Assembly: GCF_049195245.1 (NCBI RefSeq)
Contig: NZ_JBMIRR010000020.1
Location: 105,552-169,551 of the forward strand
Reading direction: 5' to 3'
DNA: 64,000 nt
Origin: Arenimonas sp049195245
GTDB lineage: Bacteria; Pseudomonadota; Gammaproteobacteria; Xanthomonadales; Xanthomonadaceae
Below the pieces are notes generated by a model. The model had not been told where the DNA came from and ran no database searches. It saw only the letters and a list, made by a program, of their open reading frames with translations. Positions 17,193 through 26,918 of this stretch are shown here, piece after piece. How positions within the stretch are numbered: the first letter of the stretch is position 1; each line of letters opens with the position of its first letter. Both the position numbers and the translations under genes were made by a program.

Positions 17193-18477
17193 ATCCCGCA
17201 CGCTGCACCGGCGCGACGTCCGGACCCTGCTGCTGGCCGCCCTGGGCGGCGCCCTGGAGTTCTACGACTTCATCATCTTCGTGTTCTTCGCGACGGTGAT
17301 CGCCCAGCTGTTCTTCCCGCCCGACACGCCCGAGTGGCTGCGGCAGCTGCAGGCCTTCGGCATCTTCGCCGCCGGCTACCTGGCGCGGCCGCTGGGTGGC
17401 GTGGTGCTGGCGCATTTCGGCGACCTGGTGGGGCGCAAGCGCATGTTCATGCTCAGCGTGCTGCTGATGGCGGTGCCGACCCTGCTGATGGGCCTGCTGC
17501 CGACCTACGCGCAGGCCGGGCTGTTCGCGCCGATCGCGCTGCTGGTGCTGCGGCTGACGCAGGGCGCGGCGGTCGGCGGCGAGGTGCCGGGTGCCTGGGT
17601 GTTCGTGTCCGAGCACGTGCCGGCCGGGCGGGTGGGCCTGGCCTGCGGCAGCCTCACGGCCGGCCTGACCTTCGGCATCCTGCTGGGCTCGCTGGTGGCC
17701 AGCGCGGTCAACAGCTTCTGGACACCCGCCGAAGTGGCGGCCGGGGTCTGGCGCTGGCCCTTCCTGCTGGGCGGCGTGTTCGGCCTGATGGCGATGTGGC
17801 TGCGGCGATTCCTGCATGAGACGCCGGTGTTCGAGCAGATGCGCGAGCGCCGCGCGCTGGTGCAGGGCCTGCCGCTGCACACGGTGCTGCGCGGCCACGG
17901 GCGCGCGGTGCTGGAATGCATGGGCCTGAGCTGGATGCTGACCGCGGGCATCGTGGTGGTGATCCTGATGACGCCCACGCTGGTGCAGAAGGCCTTCGGC
18001 ATCGCCGCGGCCGATGCGCTGCCGGCCAACACGCTGGCCACCTTCTGCCTCACCGTCGGCTGCGTGGCGTACGGCATCGCGGCCGACCGCTTCGGCGCGG
18101 CGCGGGTGCTGGTGGCGGGCGCGCTGATGCTGGCGGTCTCGTCGCTGGGGCTGTACACGGTGCTGGACCGGGCGCCGCAGCATTTCGTTGCGATGTATGC
18201 GCTGGCGGGGTTCACGGTCGGCGTCGTCGGCGTGGTGCCGGCGCTGATGGTGCGGGCGTTCCCGCCGGCGGTGCGGTTCTCGGGCATCTCGTTCTCCTAC
18301 AACCTGGCGTACGCGCTGGCGGGCGGGCTGACGCCGCTGCTGGTGACGGTGTGGATGCGCAGCCTGACGGTGGCGCCGGCGGTTTACGTGGCGCTGGTGT
18401 GCGTGGTCGGCGTGGGGGTGGCCAGCGCGATCTGGCGCCGTGACGGCGGCGCGGGCAAGTCGGAGATCGGCGCGTGA
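17185..18477 (+). CDS. MFS transporter, metabolite:H+ symporter type
   Basis: A 430-residue, 12-helix carrier. The start (ALEFYDFIIFVFFATVIAQLFF), the loop GDLVGRKRMF between helices 2 and 3, and VPGAWVFVSEHVP match the metabolite:H+ symporter group (ProP/KgtP/citrate type). The substrate is not readable from sequence. Its ATG lies inside the end of the DUF465 gene (8-bp overlap), and its stop overlaps the GTG of the next gene (GTGA). Confidence 0.88.
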   Translation: MPESRTLHRRDVRTLLLAALGGALEFYDFIIFVFFATVIAQLFFPPDTPEWLRQLQAFGIFAAGYLARPLGGVVLAHFGDLVGRKRMFMLSVLLMAVPTLLMGLLPTYAQAGLFAPIALLVLRLTQGAAVGGEVPGAWVFVSEHVPAGRVGLACGSLTAGLTFGILLGSLVASAVNSFWTPAEVAAGVWRWPFLLGGVFGLMAMWLRRFLHETPVFEQMRERRALVQGLPLHTVLRGHGRAVLECMGLSWMLTAGIVVVILMTPTLVQKAFGIAAADALPANTLATFCLTVGCVAYGIAADRFGAARVLVAGALMLAVSSLGLYTVLDRAPQHFVAMYALAGFTVGVVGVVPALMVRAFPPAVRFSGISFSYNLAYALAGGLTPLLVTVWMRSLTVAPAVYVALVCVVGVGVASAIWRRDGGAGKSEIGA

Positions 18478-19097
18478 GGCGGTGGGCCGCGCTCGGCGCC
18501 ATCGCCGCGATGCTGGCTGCGGCCGGGTGCGCGCCCCATCCCACGCGCCCTGCGGATCCGGTCGCCGAGGCGCTGGCCCTGATGACGGGCACCTTCGACA
18601 GCCGCGCCCAGGCGGCGGCCGATGCGCGCTATCTGCCGGTGACGCTGACGATGACGCCGATCTGGCCGGACCGCGCTGACGCGCGCTGGCTCTACGTCGA
18701 GCAGGCGATGGTGGATGCGCCCGGCAAGCCCTACCGGCAGCGCGTGTACCGTCTGCGCTCGGACGGACAGGGCGGCGTGGCCAGCGAGGTGTTCCTGATC
18801 CAGGACCCCGCGCGCTTCGTGCGCGGCTGGGAAACCGGCGCACTGGCGCAGCTGGACGAGGCCGACCTGTCGCCGCGGCCGGGCTGCACGGTGTACCTGG
18901 CCTGGGAGCCGGGCGGATTCCGCGGCGCCACCCGCGGCCAGGGCTGCGAATCGCACCTGCGCGGCGCACGCTGGGCCAGCGCCGAAGTGGCCCTGTTCCA
19001 GGGCGGGCTGCACAGCTGGGACCGCGGATTCGACGCCGAAGGCCGCCAGGCCTGGGGCGCCACCGCCGGCCCCTACCACTTCCTGCGCACCCGCTAG
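18474..19097 (+). CDS. CpeT/CpcT-like lipoprotein
   Basis: A 207-residue protein with a GTG start overlapping the previous stop (GTGA). A lipoprotein signal (MRRWAALGAIAAMLAAAGCAPH) points to Cys19. The mature part has CpeT/CpcT features: LALMTGTFDSRAQA, YRQRVYRLRS, RPGCTVYLAW, a CESHLRGARWASAEV segment, and a final WDRGFDAEGRQAWG. In cyanobacteria this family attaches bilins to phycobiliproteins; in a non-phototroph as a lipoprotein its job must differ. The TAG stop shares CTAG with the convergent plsB stop. Confidence 0.85.
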   Translation: MRRWAALGAIAAMLAAAGCAPHPTRPADPVAEALALMTGTFDSRAQAAADARYLPVTLTMTPIWPDRADARWLYVEQAMVDAPGKPYRQRVYRLRSDGQGGVASEVFLIQDPARFVRGWETGALAQLDEADLSPRPGCTVYLAWEPGGFRGATRGQGCESHLRGARWASAEVALFQGGLHSWDRGFDAEGRQAWGATAGPYHFLRTR

Positions 19098-21634
19098 GCC
19101 GGCAGCGTACCGCCCGACTGGGAGACCTTGCTGACCGCTTCGGGCGAAAGCTTGTTGATGGTGTGGCGCAGCTCGCGCCCCAGAACGACCTTGGCGTCCT
19201 TCTCCCACGTGGTCAGCTGCTCGTCGAAGTCGAGCTTGCCGCCTTCGCCCACCCACACCAGCTTGAGTTCGCGCAGCTTCTGGATGAAGCCGCGGAACAG
19301 CGACTTGTCGAAGAACTCCGGCGCCGCCGGCGCATACAGCAGGCTCAGGCGCTGGGCCGTGAGCTGGCACAGCGTCTCGAGTTCGCCGGCGCTGAGCGTG
19401 CGCGGCCCGTTCTTGACCAGGGTGGTGATGGCGATGAAATAACGCTCGAACGCCTGCTGCAGGCTGTGCGAGATCACCCGCAGGCGGAACACCTCGTCGG
19501 TCTGCCCCGGCCCGCGCGACAGGATGCCGCCGTCGTCGTCGCTGGCCACGCTGAGCAGGCCTTCGGCCACGAACAGGTCGATGGTGGCGTCGAGCCGCTG
19601 CGCGAAGCCGTCCTGGTCCCAGGGCAGGAACAGCTCGTCCTGCACGAACGGATAGATCGTGCGCCCCAGCCGCAGCAGGCCGGCCCGGCTCATGCGCCGG
19701 TTGTTCTGGAAGCACAGCGCCACCCAGCTGGCGGCGGCGAACAGGTGCAGCACGTTGTTGCGGAAATAGCTCTGCAGCACCGCCGTCTCGCCCTCGACGC
19801 TGATCACGTCGCCCAGCGGATGCACGGTGCGGGTGAGCACGCCGATCTTCTCGCCGTAGGCCAGCATCTCGGCCGGCTCCATCGGCGTCACCGTGACGCG
19901 ATCCGAGTACGGCAGCTGCGCCAGCAGCTTCTTGGACAGCGCCAGCTGCGCCAGCAGGTCGGCTTCGGACATCGCGTGCTTGGGCGTGGCCAGCAGCGCC
20001 AGCGCCAGCAGGTTGACCGGGTTCACGTCGGCGGCGCGATTGATGTTGACCTGGATCTGCTGCGCGATTTCTTCGACCGCGCCGTTGAGCCAGGTCGGCT
20101 TGTCGTCCGGGTCGGCCAGGCGCTCGCGCCAGTCCGGCGCATGGGTCTGCAGCACGCTGTCGAGGAAGATGGGCTCGCCGAAATTCACCGCCACCTTGCC
20201 GTAGTGCTGGCGCAGGATGCCGGCGCCGGCCTTGAGCAGGGCCCAGATGGTTTCCTTTTCCTTGGGCTGGCCGGTCAGCTCGTCGAGATAGCTCTTGCCC
20301 TCGATCAGCTTCTCGTAGCCGATATAGACCGGCTGGAACACCACCGGCCGACGCGGCGCGCGCAGGAAGGCCTTGAGCGTCATCGCGATCATCCCGGCCT
20401 TGGGCGCCAGCAGCCGGCCCGTGCGCGAGCGGCCGCCTTCGATGAAGTACTCCAGCGAGAAGCCCTCGCTGACCAGCTGGGCCACGTATTCGCCGAGCAC
20501 CGCGGCGTACAGCGCATTGCCGCGAATGCTGCGGCGGATGAAGAAGGCACCGCCGCGGCGCAGGATCGGACCCAGCACCGGCATGTTGAGGTTGACGCCG
20601 GCGACGATGTGCGGCGGCACGATGCCGCGGTTGTAGAGCAGGTAGCTCAGCAGCAGGTAGTCCATGTGGCTGCGGTGGCAGGGCACGTAGACCACTTCAT
20701 GCCCCGGCGCGACCTGCTTGAGCGTGTCCAGGTGGCTGACGTTGACGCCGTCGTAGATGCGGTTCCAGAACCCGGTCAGCGCGAACGAGGCCGAACGCAC
20801 CACCGGATTGGAATAGTCGGCGGCGATTTCCCAGGCGAAGCCGTGCGCCTTCTTCCAGGCTTCCAGGTATTCGGTGCCGTCCTTGCGGGCCTGGTCGGCG
20901 ATCAGCTTGCGCACCGGTTCGGCGTCGAGCACGCGGTCCACCAGCAGCCGGCGCGTGGACAGGTCGGGCCCGATCACCGCGGTGCGGATGCGGCGGAAGT
21001 GACCGCGCAGCAGGCGGCTGACCTTGCGCACCTGGCGCTCGTGCGGCAGCTCCTCGCTCAGGATTTCCCAGACGCGCACGCTGGGCGAGAACTGCACCAC
21101 CGTGTCGCGGCCGTTGAGCAGGATCGCCAGCAGCCGGCGGAAGCGGCCCACCAGGGCCCAGTTTTCCGAGAACAGCACCGAGAACCAGCCCGACTGCCTT
21201 GCAGGTGCGCGGCCAACAAAAATCGACACCGGCACCAGCTGCACGTCCTGGTCCGGATACAGCCGGTGCGCCATCAGCAGGCGCGACAGCGCGTCGGAAT
21301 GGCTGCGGTTCTTGGGCCGGCCGAACAGGCCCGCGCGCCGGCGCGACAGCGCCACGTAGCTGCGCTTGCGGCCCAGCGGATCGCCGGGCAGTGCCGCCAG
21401 CGGCGAGGGCAGGCCGGCCTCGCGGCAGGCGCGGTCCAGGATCAGGGTGTTGGACAGGCCGTAGTTCTCGATCACGTAGCAGACCGGCCGGTCCAGCGTG
21501 AACGGCGGCGCCGCCGGCTCGCGCTTGATCTCGATCCACGGCTGCAGCAGCTTTTCCATGAAGCGCGCCCACAGCGGCGGCTTCGCAGTCGGGCGCGCGC
21601 TCGGCGGGGTCACCGGGGTGGGGGCCGCATCCAT
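19094..21634 (-). CDS. plsB: Glycerol-3-phosphate 1-O-acyltransferase
   Basis: An 846-residue PlsB, a little longer than the E. coli enzyme (807). It transfers an acyl group to sn-glycerol 3-phosphate, the first step of phospholipid synthesis, at the inner membrane. Block I is HRSHMD at about residues 320-325 in the YVPCHRSHMDYLLLSYLLY segment, followed by GGAFFIRRS and block III EGGRSRTGR. The stop is TAG, in a CTAG shared with the convergent CpeT-like gene. A lipoprotein gene lies 8 bp upstream on the same strand. Confidence 0.96.
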   Translation of the reverse strand: MDAAPTPVTPPSARPTAKPPLWARFMEKLLQPWIEIKREPAAPPFTLDRPVCYVIENYGLSNTLILDRACREAGLPSPLAALPGDPLGRKRSYVALSRRRAGLFGRPKNRSHSDALSRLLMAHRLYPDQDVQLVPVSIFVGRAPARQSGWFSVLFSENWALVGRFRRLLAILLNGRDTVVQFSPSVRVWEILSEELPHERQVRKVSRLLRGHFRRIRTAVIGPDLSTRRLLVDRVLDAEPVRKLIADQARKDGTEYLEAWKKAHGFAWEIAADYSNPVVRSASFALTGFWNRIYDGVNVSHLDTLKQVAPGHEVVYVPCHRSHMDYLLLSYLLYNRGIVPPHIVAGVNLNMPVLGPILRRGGAFFIRRSIRGNALYAAVLGEYVAQLVSEGFSLEYFIEGGRSRTGRLLAPKAGMIAMTLKAFLRAPRRPVVFQPVYIGYEKLIEGKSYLDELTGQPKEKETIWALLKAGAGILRQHYGKVAVNFGEPIFLDSVLQTHAPDWRERLADPDDKPTWLNGAVEEIAQQIQVNINRAADVNPVNLLALALLATPKHAMSEADLLAQLALSKKLLAQLPYSDRVTVTPMEPAEMLAYGEKIGVLTRTVHPLGDVISVEGETAVLQSYFRNNVLHLFAAASWVALCFQNNRRMSRAGLLRLGRTIYPFVQDELFLPWDQDGFAQRLDATIDLFVAEGLLSVASDDDGGILSRGPGQTDEVFRLRVISHSLQQAFERYFIAITTLVKNGPRTLSAGELETLCQLTAQRLSLLYAPAAPEFFDKSLFRGFIQKLRELKLVWVGEGGKLDFDEQLTTWEKDAKVVLGRELRHTINKLSPEAVSKVSQSGGTLPA

Positions 21635-21642
21635 GCCGGTGC

Positions 21643-22584
21643 TCAGTCGGCCGAGGCGGCGCTGTCGTCGGCGGGCGCGGCCGCGGCGCCGCTGCCCGCG
21701 GCCTTGGCTTCAGCCGCGGCCTCGGCCAGCTCGCGTTCGGCCTGGGCGATGGTGTCGGCGCTGTACCAGCCGCCGTCGCGGCGGACCATGGCCAGGTCGA
21801 AGCTGACCTCGCGATCCAGGAACGGGTAGCTGACCTTGACGGTGGCGTTGTCGCCTTCGCTCGACACCAGTTCGGCCTTCACGCCGTCCAGCGAGCGGTC
21901 CAGGTCCATGTCGTAGGCCTTGGCCGCCTGCTTCACGCCGGCCAGGGCGATGCCGCCCTTTTCCAGCGCGGGCATCATCGGCAGCGCGCGGGCCTGGGCC
22001 AGGGTGGGCAGGTCCACTTCGCGCGCGGTCGAGGCCAGCGCGGCGATCGCGGTGCGTGCCCGCTTGCGGTCGGTGAACAGGGCCGGCTGCGCCCACGCGA
22101 TCAGGCTGCTGACCACCTCGGCGCCATGGGTCTTCTCGGCCGGGCTGAGTTCGGTGTTGGCCTGGATGGCGGCGTTGAGGAACATGCCGCCGGCGGCCTG
22201 CATCATCGGCCACTGGCCCTGAACTTCGGACTCGAACTTGGCCAGCTTGGGCTCGAGGTCGCGCATCAGCTCGGCCTCGGCCTGGGGCGAGGTGAATCGG
22301 GCCATCATCTCTTCGTATTCGGCCGCGTCCTCGGGCGTGATCGGCTCGGCCTGGGCGACGCGCTGGTTCCAGAGCGCCTCGCTGCGGGCGTGCAGGTCCG
22401 GGGGAAGGCTCAGGCGCGAGTAGCGCACCAGGTCGTTGTCGCGCAGGGCCTTGGCCAGGCCTTCGACGGCCGCGACCGGGTTGCCCGGGGCCGTTACCGC
22501 TTCAGGCTCGCGGCGGCAGGCGCCCAGGGCCAGGGTCAGGGAAAGCAGGGCCAGCAGGCCCCAGGCAGGCAGTTTTCGGCTCAT
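21643..22584 (-). CDS. Predicted lipoprotein, Xanthomonad-type, unknown function
   Basis: A 313-residue protein with a lipoprotein signal ending LALGAC (Cys23). The mature part is helical and acidic with no named domain visible; it contains a beta-rich segment (NATVKVSYPFLDREVSFDLAMVRRDGGWYSAD) reminiscent of small export-related folds and an Ala-rich, acidic C-terminal tail. It ends 8 bp before plsB on the same strand, so the two probably form an operon. I do not recognise a function. Confidence 0.75.
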   Translation of the reverse strand: MSRKLPAWGLLALLSLTLALGACRREPEAVTAPGNPVAAVEGLAKALRDNDLVRYSRLSLPPDLHARSEALWNQRVAQAEPITPEDAAEYEEMMARFTSPQAEAELMRDLEPKLAKFESEVQGQWPMMQAAGGMFLNAAIQANTELSPAEKTHGAEVVSSLIAWAQPALFTDRKRARTAIAALASTAREVDLPTLAQARALPMMPALEKGGIALAGVKQAAKAYDMDLDRSLDGVKAELVSSEGDNATVKVSYPFLDREVSFDLAMVRRDGGWYSADTIAQAERELAEAAAEAKAAGSGAAAAPADDSAASAD

Positions 22585-22675
22585 GCGTCGGGTCGGGAAC
22601 CAGGTTTGCAGGCGGTGAATCTAGCAGATCGGATGTTTGCGCCCTGTTGGGCCGGCCGGTCCGGCCAGCCGGGCT

Positions 22676-23377
22676 TCAGCCGCGCAGGGCCTGGGCGATC
22701 TGGGCCTGGATGGCCTCGGCGGCGGCGGCCGGATCCCTGGCCAGGCGGATCGGCCGTCCCACCACGATGTGGTCGGCGCCGGCCGCGAAGGCCTGGGGCA
22801 CGTCCACCGTGCGCTTCTGGTCGTCGTTGGATGGGCCGGCCGGGCGGATGCCCGGGCAGACCACCAGGAAGTCGGGGCCGGTGGCCTGGCGCAGGGCGCC
22901 GGCCTCCTGGCCGGAGGCGATGACGCCGTCGCAGCCCGCCTCGCGGGCGGCCAGGGCGCGTTCGACCACCACCTCGCCCGGCTCGCGGTCGATGCCCAGC
23001 TGCTGCAGGTCGGCGCGGTCCATCGAGGTCAGCACGGTCACCGCGAGCAGCTTGATGTGGCCTTTCTCCTGCGAAGCGGCACGCATCATGCCGTCATGTT
23101 GCCCGTGGATGGTGCACAGCGAAACCGGGTAGCGGGCCAGGCCCCTGATGGTGGCGGCCACCGTCGCCGGCACGTCATGGAACTTCAGGTCCACGAACAC
23201 CTGCTTGCCCCGGCCCGCCAGCTCTTCGAGCACGCGGAAATAGTCACCGCTGGTCAGCAGCTCCATGCCGATCTTGTAGAAGCCGACCGAATCGCCGAGC
23301 CGGTCGACCCAGGCGCGGGCCTCGGCGGCCGTGGGCACGTCCAGGGCGAAGATCAGGCGGTCGCGGACCGGGATCAT
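22676..23377 (-). CDS. pyrF: Orotidine 5'-phosphate decarboxylase
   Basis: A 233-residue class I OMP decarboxylase, the last step of UMP synthesis. The conserved LIFALDVPTAAEA start and catalytic DLKFHDVPATV (Asp-Lys-Asp network) are present, as is the C-terminal ADHIVVGRPI phosphate-binding segment. It is preceded by the phosphatase gene on the same strand with a 10-bp gap. No regulatory leader is visible. Confidence 0.97.
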   Translation of the reverse strand: MIPVRDRLIFALDVPTAAEARAWVDRLGDSVGFYKIGMELLTSGDYFRVLEELAGRGKQVFVDLKFHDVPATVAATIRGLARYPVSLCTIHGQHDGMMRAASQEKGHIKLLAVTVLTSMDRADLQQLGIDREPGEVVVERALAAREAGCDGVIASGQEAGALRQATGPDFLVVCPGIRPAGPSNDDQKRTVDVPQAFAAGADHIVVGRPIRLARDPAAAAEAIQAQIAQALRG

Positions 23378-23387
23378 GGGCGAGCCC

Positions 23388-24308
23388 TCACTCGGCGTAG
23401 TTCAGGGCGCGCAGCTTGGCCGCGCGCCGCTCGGCCTCGGGCAGCTCCCAGGCGTTGTTGAACAGGGCCGGCTCCCAGCTGCCGTAGGTCGGGCCGGGCA
23501 GCACGAACCAGCGCTCGCCGACCCAGGCCAGGTGCGGCGCGATCGCCTGCTGCCGGCCTTCCGGGGTGTTGGCGAGGATGTTGACCATGTCGCCCAGCTG
23601 GTCGCCGAACTGCATCAGCACGCGATGCGTCCGGCCCACGTGCTGGCGGCGGCAGGCCTTCTCCGAGCCCTGCTGCTCGCAGCCTTCGACGAAGAAGCCC
23701 AGGCCCAGGAACTGCTCGGGCCCCGCGATCGGGAAGCCGGCCGCCCGCAGGTTGGCCAGGGTCGCCTCCTCCAGGTGGGCGGCGCGGTTGCTGACGTAGA
23801 AGATCGTCACGCCGCGCGCGGCGGCCGCCTGCGCGAACTCGAGCGCGCCCGGGATCGGCGCCGCCTTCTCTTCGCGCACCCAGGCGTCCCAGGTGGTCTC
23901 GTCGTAGCTGGTGCCGTCGCGGACCATGCGGGCCTGGTAGGGCGAGTTGTCGAGCACGGTCTCGTCGATGTCCACGATCACCGCGGGCTTGAGGCCGGTG
24001 GCGGGATTGACGCGCTCTTCCGGCAGCAGTGCGTCCCAGTCGGGCGTCTTGATCGCGCGGTCGAGCTGGTAGAGCGCGCTGCGGTAGGTCTGGCCCGCCA
24101 TCAGCCGGAACTCGACCGAGGTCTGCACCCAGGCCACGGCATTGAGGTTGTCGTTGGGGCCGGGGCCCGCCGGCGCGGGCGCAACGGCCGGCGCCGCGGG
24201 GGTCGGCGCGGCCGCGTCGGGCGTCACCGTGCGCACGGGCGCGGTGGCCTGGCAGGCCGCCAGGGCCAGGAACAGGGAAGACAGGGCGAAGGTGCGGAGC
24301 ATCGTCAT
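23388..24308 (-). CDS. HAD-superfamily IIIB acid phosphatase lipoprotein (5'-nucleotidase e(P4)-like)
   Basis: A 306-residue protein with a lipoprotein signal (MTMLRTFALSSLFLALAAC, Cys19). HAD motif I is VDIDETVLDNS, with the paired aspartates needed for phosphoryl transfer; the family acid phosphatase pattern continues with TWDAWVREEKAAPIPGA and FYVSNRAA. Relatives such as the Haemophilus e(P4) lipoprotein dephosphorylate nucleotides at the outer membrane. The start at 24308 places the signal peptide correctly. It ends 10 bp before pyrF, so nucleotide scavenging is a reasonable guess. Confidence 0.9.
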   Translation of the reverse strand: MTMLRTFALSSLFLALAACQATAPVRTVTPDAAAPTPAAPAVAPAPAGPGPNDNLNAVAWVQTSVEFRLMAGQTYRSALYQLDRAIKTPDWDALLPEERVNPATGLKPAVIVDIDETVLDNSPYQARMVRDGTSYDETTWDAWVREEKAAPIPGALEFAQAAAARGVTIFYVSNRAAHLEEATLANLRAAGFPIAGPEQFLGLGFFVEGCEQQGSEKACRRQHVGRTHRVLMQFGDQLGDMVNILANTPEGRQQAIAPHLAWVGERWFVLPGPTYGSWEPALFNNAWELPEAERRAAKLRALNYAE

Positions 24309-24426
24309 CGGGTCGATCCGTGGTCGTCGAGCCGGCGATTCTACCGGCTGCGGGCCAGGCGGGCGTGGCAGCGGCGTGACAGGTCATCGCGGCCGCCGCC
24401 GGCCGCGCCATTCCCGATGCCGTCGC

Positions 24427-26409
24427 TCAGCCGTCGCCGAACAGCGCCGCGATCGCATCCATGTGGGCGCGGCCGCGCTGCTTCTTCTCGGCGGTCTCGC
24501 GCTCGGGGTCGGTGCCGTCGCGCAGCAGGTCGCCGGCGGGCAGTTCGTCCAGGAATCGGCTGGGCAGCAGGTGTTCCAGCGCGCCCCAGCGCTTGATCTC
24601 GGCGCAGTGCGACAGGTACAGCCGCTCCTTGGCGCGGGTGATGCCCACGTACATCAGCCGGCGCTCCTCGTCGAGGCGGTTTTCTTCCAGGCTGGCCTCG
24701 TGCGGCAGGTTGCCGTCCTCGCAGCCGACCACGAACACCGCGCGGAACTCCAGGCCCTTGGCGGCGTGCAGGCTCATCAGCCGCACGGCGTTGCCGGGCT
24801 CGCCGCGGTCGGCGTTGGAAAGCAGCGCCAGCTGGGCCGCCAGCTCGCCGGGGCCACCGCCGCGCGCGCCTTCGAACCAAGACGCCAGCTCGTCCAGGTT
24901 GGCCTTGCGGCGCTGGAAGCTGGCCTCGTCCTTGCACTGGCTGCGCACCATCGCCAGCAGGCCGCTGTGTTCGGCCAGCATCGGCACCAGCTCGGCCGGC
25001 GTCAGGGTCTCCGCCGCGTCGCGCAGGCGCTCGACGAGGCGGGTGAACTCGTTCAGACCCGCTGCCGCGCGCGGCGTTAGCTGCTTTAGGAAGCCGATCT
25101 GGCCGGCGGCCACCGACATCGGCAGCCCGGCCTGCTGGGCCATGCCCGCCAGCTTCTCCAGCGTGGTCGCACCGACCTCGCGCCTGGGCGAGGCGATCGC
25201 GCGCAGGAAGGCGGCGTCGTTGTCCGGGTTGGCCAGCACCTGCAGCCAGCTCAGGGCGTCCTTGACCTCGGCCCGGTCCAGGAACTTGGTGCCGCCGGTG
25301 AGGTGGTAGGGGATGCGCAGCAGCTGCAGCGCTTTTTCCAGCGGCCGCGACTGGTGGTTGCCGCGGAACAGGATGGCGAACTCGCCCCAGGGGATTTCCT
25401 TGCCCTGGTTGAGGTAATGGATCTCGCCGGCGACGCGCTCGGCCTCGTGCTCGTTGTTGCGGCATTCCCATACGCGCACCGGCTCGCCGTCGCCATGCTG
25501 GCTCCACAGCTGCTTGAGGTGCACGTGCGGGTTCTTCGCGATCAGCGTATTGGCGCAGCGCAGGATACGGCCCGAGCAGCGGTAGTTCTGCTCGAGCTTG
25601 ATGACCTTGAGGTTGGGGTAGTCGGTGGCAAGCTGGTCCAGGTTCTCGGGCTGGGCGCCGCGCCAGGCGTAGATGCTCTGGTCGTCGTCGCCCACGCAGG
25701 TCATGTTGCCCTTCGGCCCGGCCAGCTGCTTGAGCAGCCGGTACTGCGCGCCGTTGGTGTCCTGGCACTCGTCCACCAGCAGGTAGCGCAGGCGCTCGCG
25801 CCAGCCGGCGGCCAGGTCGGGCTCGGCTTCCAGCAGGGTCAGCGGCAGCCGGATCAGGTCGTCGAAGTCCACCGCGTTGTAGGCCTGCAGCCGCGACTGG
25901 TAGCGCGCGTACAGGTCGGCCGCCTCGCGCTCGCGGGCCGAGCGTGCGGCCGCAGCCGCCTGTTCCGGCGACAGCGCGTTGTTCTTGGCGGCGCTGATCA
26001 GGTTCTGCAGCGAATACAGCGCGTCGTTCTTCAGGCCCGGCGTGGCCAGGTCCTTGATGATGGCCATCTGGTCGTCGCCATCGAAGATCGAGAAGCCCCG
26101 CCGCAGTTTCGCGCGCTCGTGTTCGATCTGCAGGAAGCGCAGGCCCAGCGAGTGGAAGGTCGAGATGGTCAGGCCTTCGGCCGCGTCGCCCTTGACGCGC
26201 CGGGCGACGCGCTCGCGCATTTCCTTCGCGGCCTTGTTGGTGAAGGTGATCGCGGCGATGTGCCGGGCTTCGTGGCGGCCGGTGGCCACCAGGTGGGCGA
26301 TCTTCTCGGTGATCACGCGCGTCTTGCCGCTGCCCGCGCCGGCGAGCACGAGCAGGGGGCCGGCGGTGTAGGCGACGGCCTGTTGTTGGGGAGTATTGAG
26401 GCCGGACAT
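24427..26409 (-). CDS. rep: ATP-dependent DNA helicase Rep
   Basis: A 660-residue superfamily 1A helicase. Walker A is GAGSGKT at residues 24-30, the VDECQDTNGAQYRL segment is motif II, and VGDDDQSIYAWRGA is motif III. The start (LNTPQQQAV) and EKIAHLV...ARHIAAITFTNKAA match Rep more closely than UvrD, and length fits Rep (673 in E. coli). It restarts and clears replication forks. It is transcribed towards the phosphatase gene, 118 bp away. Confidence 0.93.
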   Translation of the reverse strand: MSGLNTPQQQAVAYTAGPLLVLAGAGSGKTRVITEKIAHLVATGRHEARHIAAITFTNKAAKEMRERVARRVKGDAAEGLTISTFHSLGLRFLQIEHERAKLRRGFSIFDGDDQMAIIKDLATPGLKNDALYSLQNLISAAKNNALSPEQAAAAARSAREREAADLYARYQSRLQAYNAVDFDDLIRLPLTLLEAEPDLAAGWRERLRYLLVDECQDTNGAQYRLLKQLAGPKGNMTCVGDDDQSIYAWRGAQPENLDQLATDYPNLKVIKLEQNYRCSGRILRCANTLIAKNPHVHLKQLWSQHGDGEPVRVWECRNNEHEAERVAGEIHYLNQGKEIPWGEFAILFRGNHQSRPLEKALQLLRIPYHLTGGTKFLDRAEVKDALSWLQVLANPDNDAAFLRAIASPRREVGATTLEKLAGMAQQAGLPMSVAAGQIGFLKQLTPRAAAGLNEFTRLVERLRDAAETLTPAELVPMLAEHSGLLAMVRSQCKDEASFQRRKANLDELASWFEGARGGGPGELAAQLALLSNADRGEPGNAVRLMSLHAAKGLEFRAVFVVGCEDGNLPHEASLEENRLDEERRLMYVGITRAKERLYLSHCAEIKRWGALEHLLPSRFLDELPAGDLLRDGTDPERETAEKKQRGRAHMDAIAALFGDG

Positions 26410-26492
26410 GAGGGGGCGGATTGTAGCGGGTGGCGGGCCGTGCGTTCGGGACGCCCTGCAACCCGCCCGGCCGCCCCGCTATCATGCCGCCC

Positions 26493-26918
26493 ATGCTGCA
26501 GATCACGCCCACCCTCGCCATCCCCGACCAGGAACTGGAGGAGCGCTTCGTGCGCGCCAGCGGGCCGGGCGGGCAGAACGTGAACAAGGTCTCGACCGCG
26601 GTCGAGCTGCGTTTCGACGTGGCCCGGTCGCCGTCGCTGCCGGAGGCGGTGCGCGAGCGGCTGCTGGCGCGGCGCGACCGGCGCATCACCGACGATGGCG
26701 TGCTGGTGCTCAGTGCGCAACGCTTTCGCACCCAGGACCGCAACCGCGAGGACGCGCGCGAGCGCCTGGCGGCGGTGATCACGGCGGCGCTGGCCGCACC
26801 GAAGAAGCGCGTGGCGACCAAGCCCACGAAGGGTTCGAAGGAGCGCCGCCTGGGCGCGAAGCGCGAGCGGTCCACCGTGAAGCGACACCGCAGCGCCAGC
26901 GGCTGGGAGCGCGAGTGA
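26493..26918 (+). CDS. arfB: Alternative ribosome-rescue factor ArfB (YaeJ)
   Basis: A 141-residue release-factor-like protein (E. coli 140). The GGQ motif is at residues 26-28 in SGPGGQNVNKVSTAVELRF, and the tail is the basic KGSKERRLGAKRERSTVKRHR, which enters the mRNA channel of stalled ribosomes. The start MLQITPTLAIPDQEL is chosen from family length; an upstream Met at 26484 is also possible. It is divergent from rep. Its stop overlaps the next gene's GTG (GTGA). Confidence 0.92.
   Translation: MLQITPTLAIPDQELEERFVRASGPGGQNVNKVSTAVELRFDVARSPSLPEAVRERLLARRDRRITDDGVLVLSAQRFRTQDRNREDARERLAAVITAALAAPKKRVATKPTKGSKERRLGAKRERSTVKRHRSASGWERE

Noticed and set aside
19163..21829. Long plus-strand frame of 888 codons over plsB
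   Set aside because: Antisense of plsB and its neighbour; no motif, low-complexity composition.
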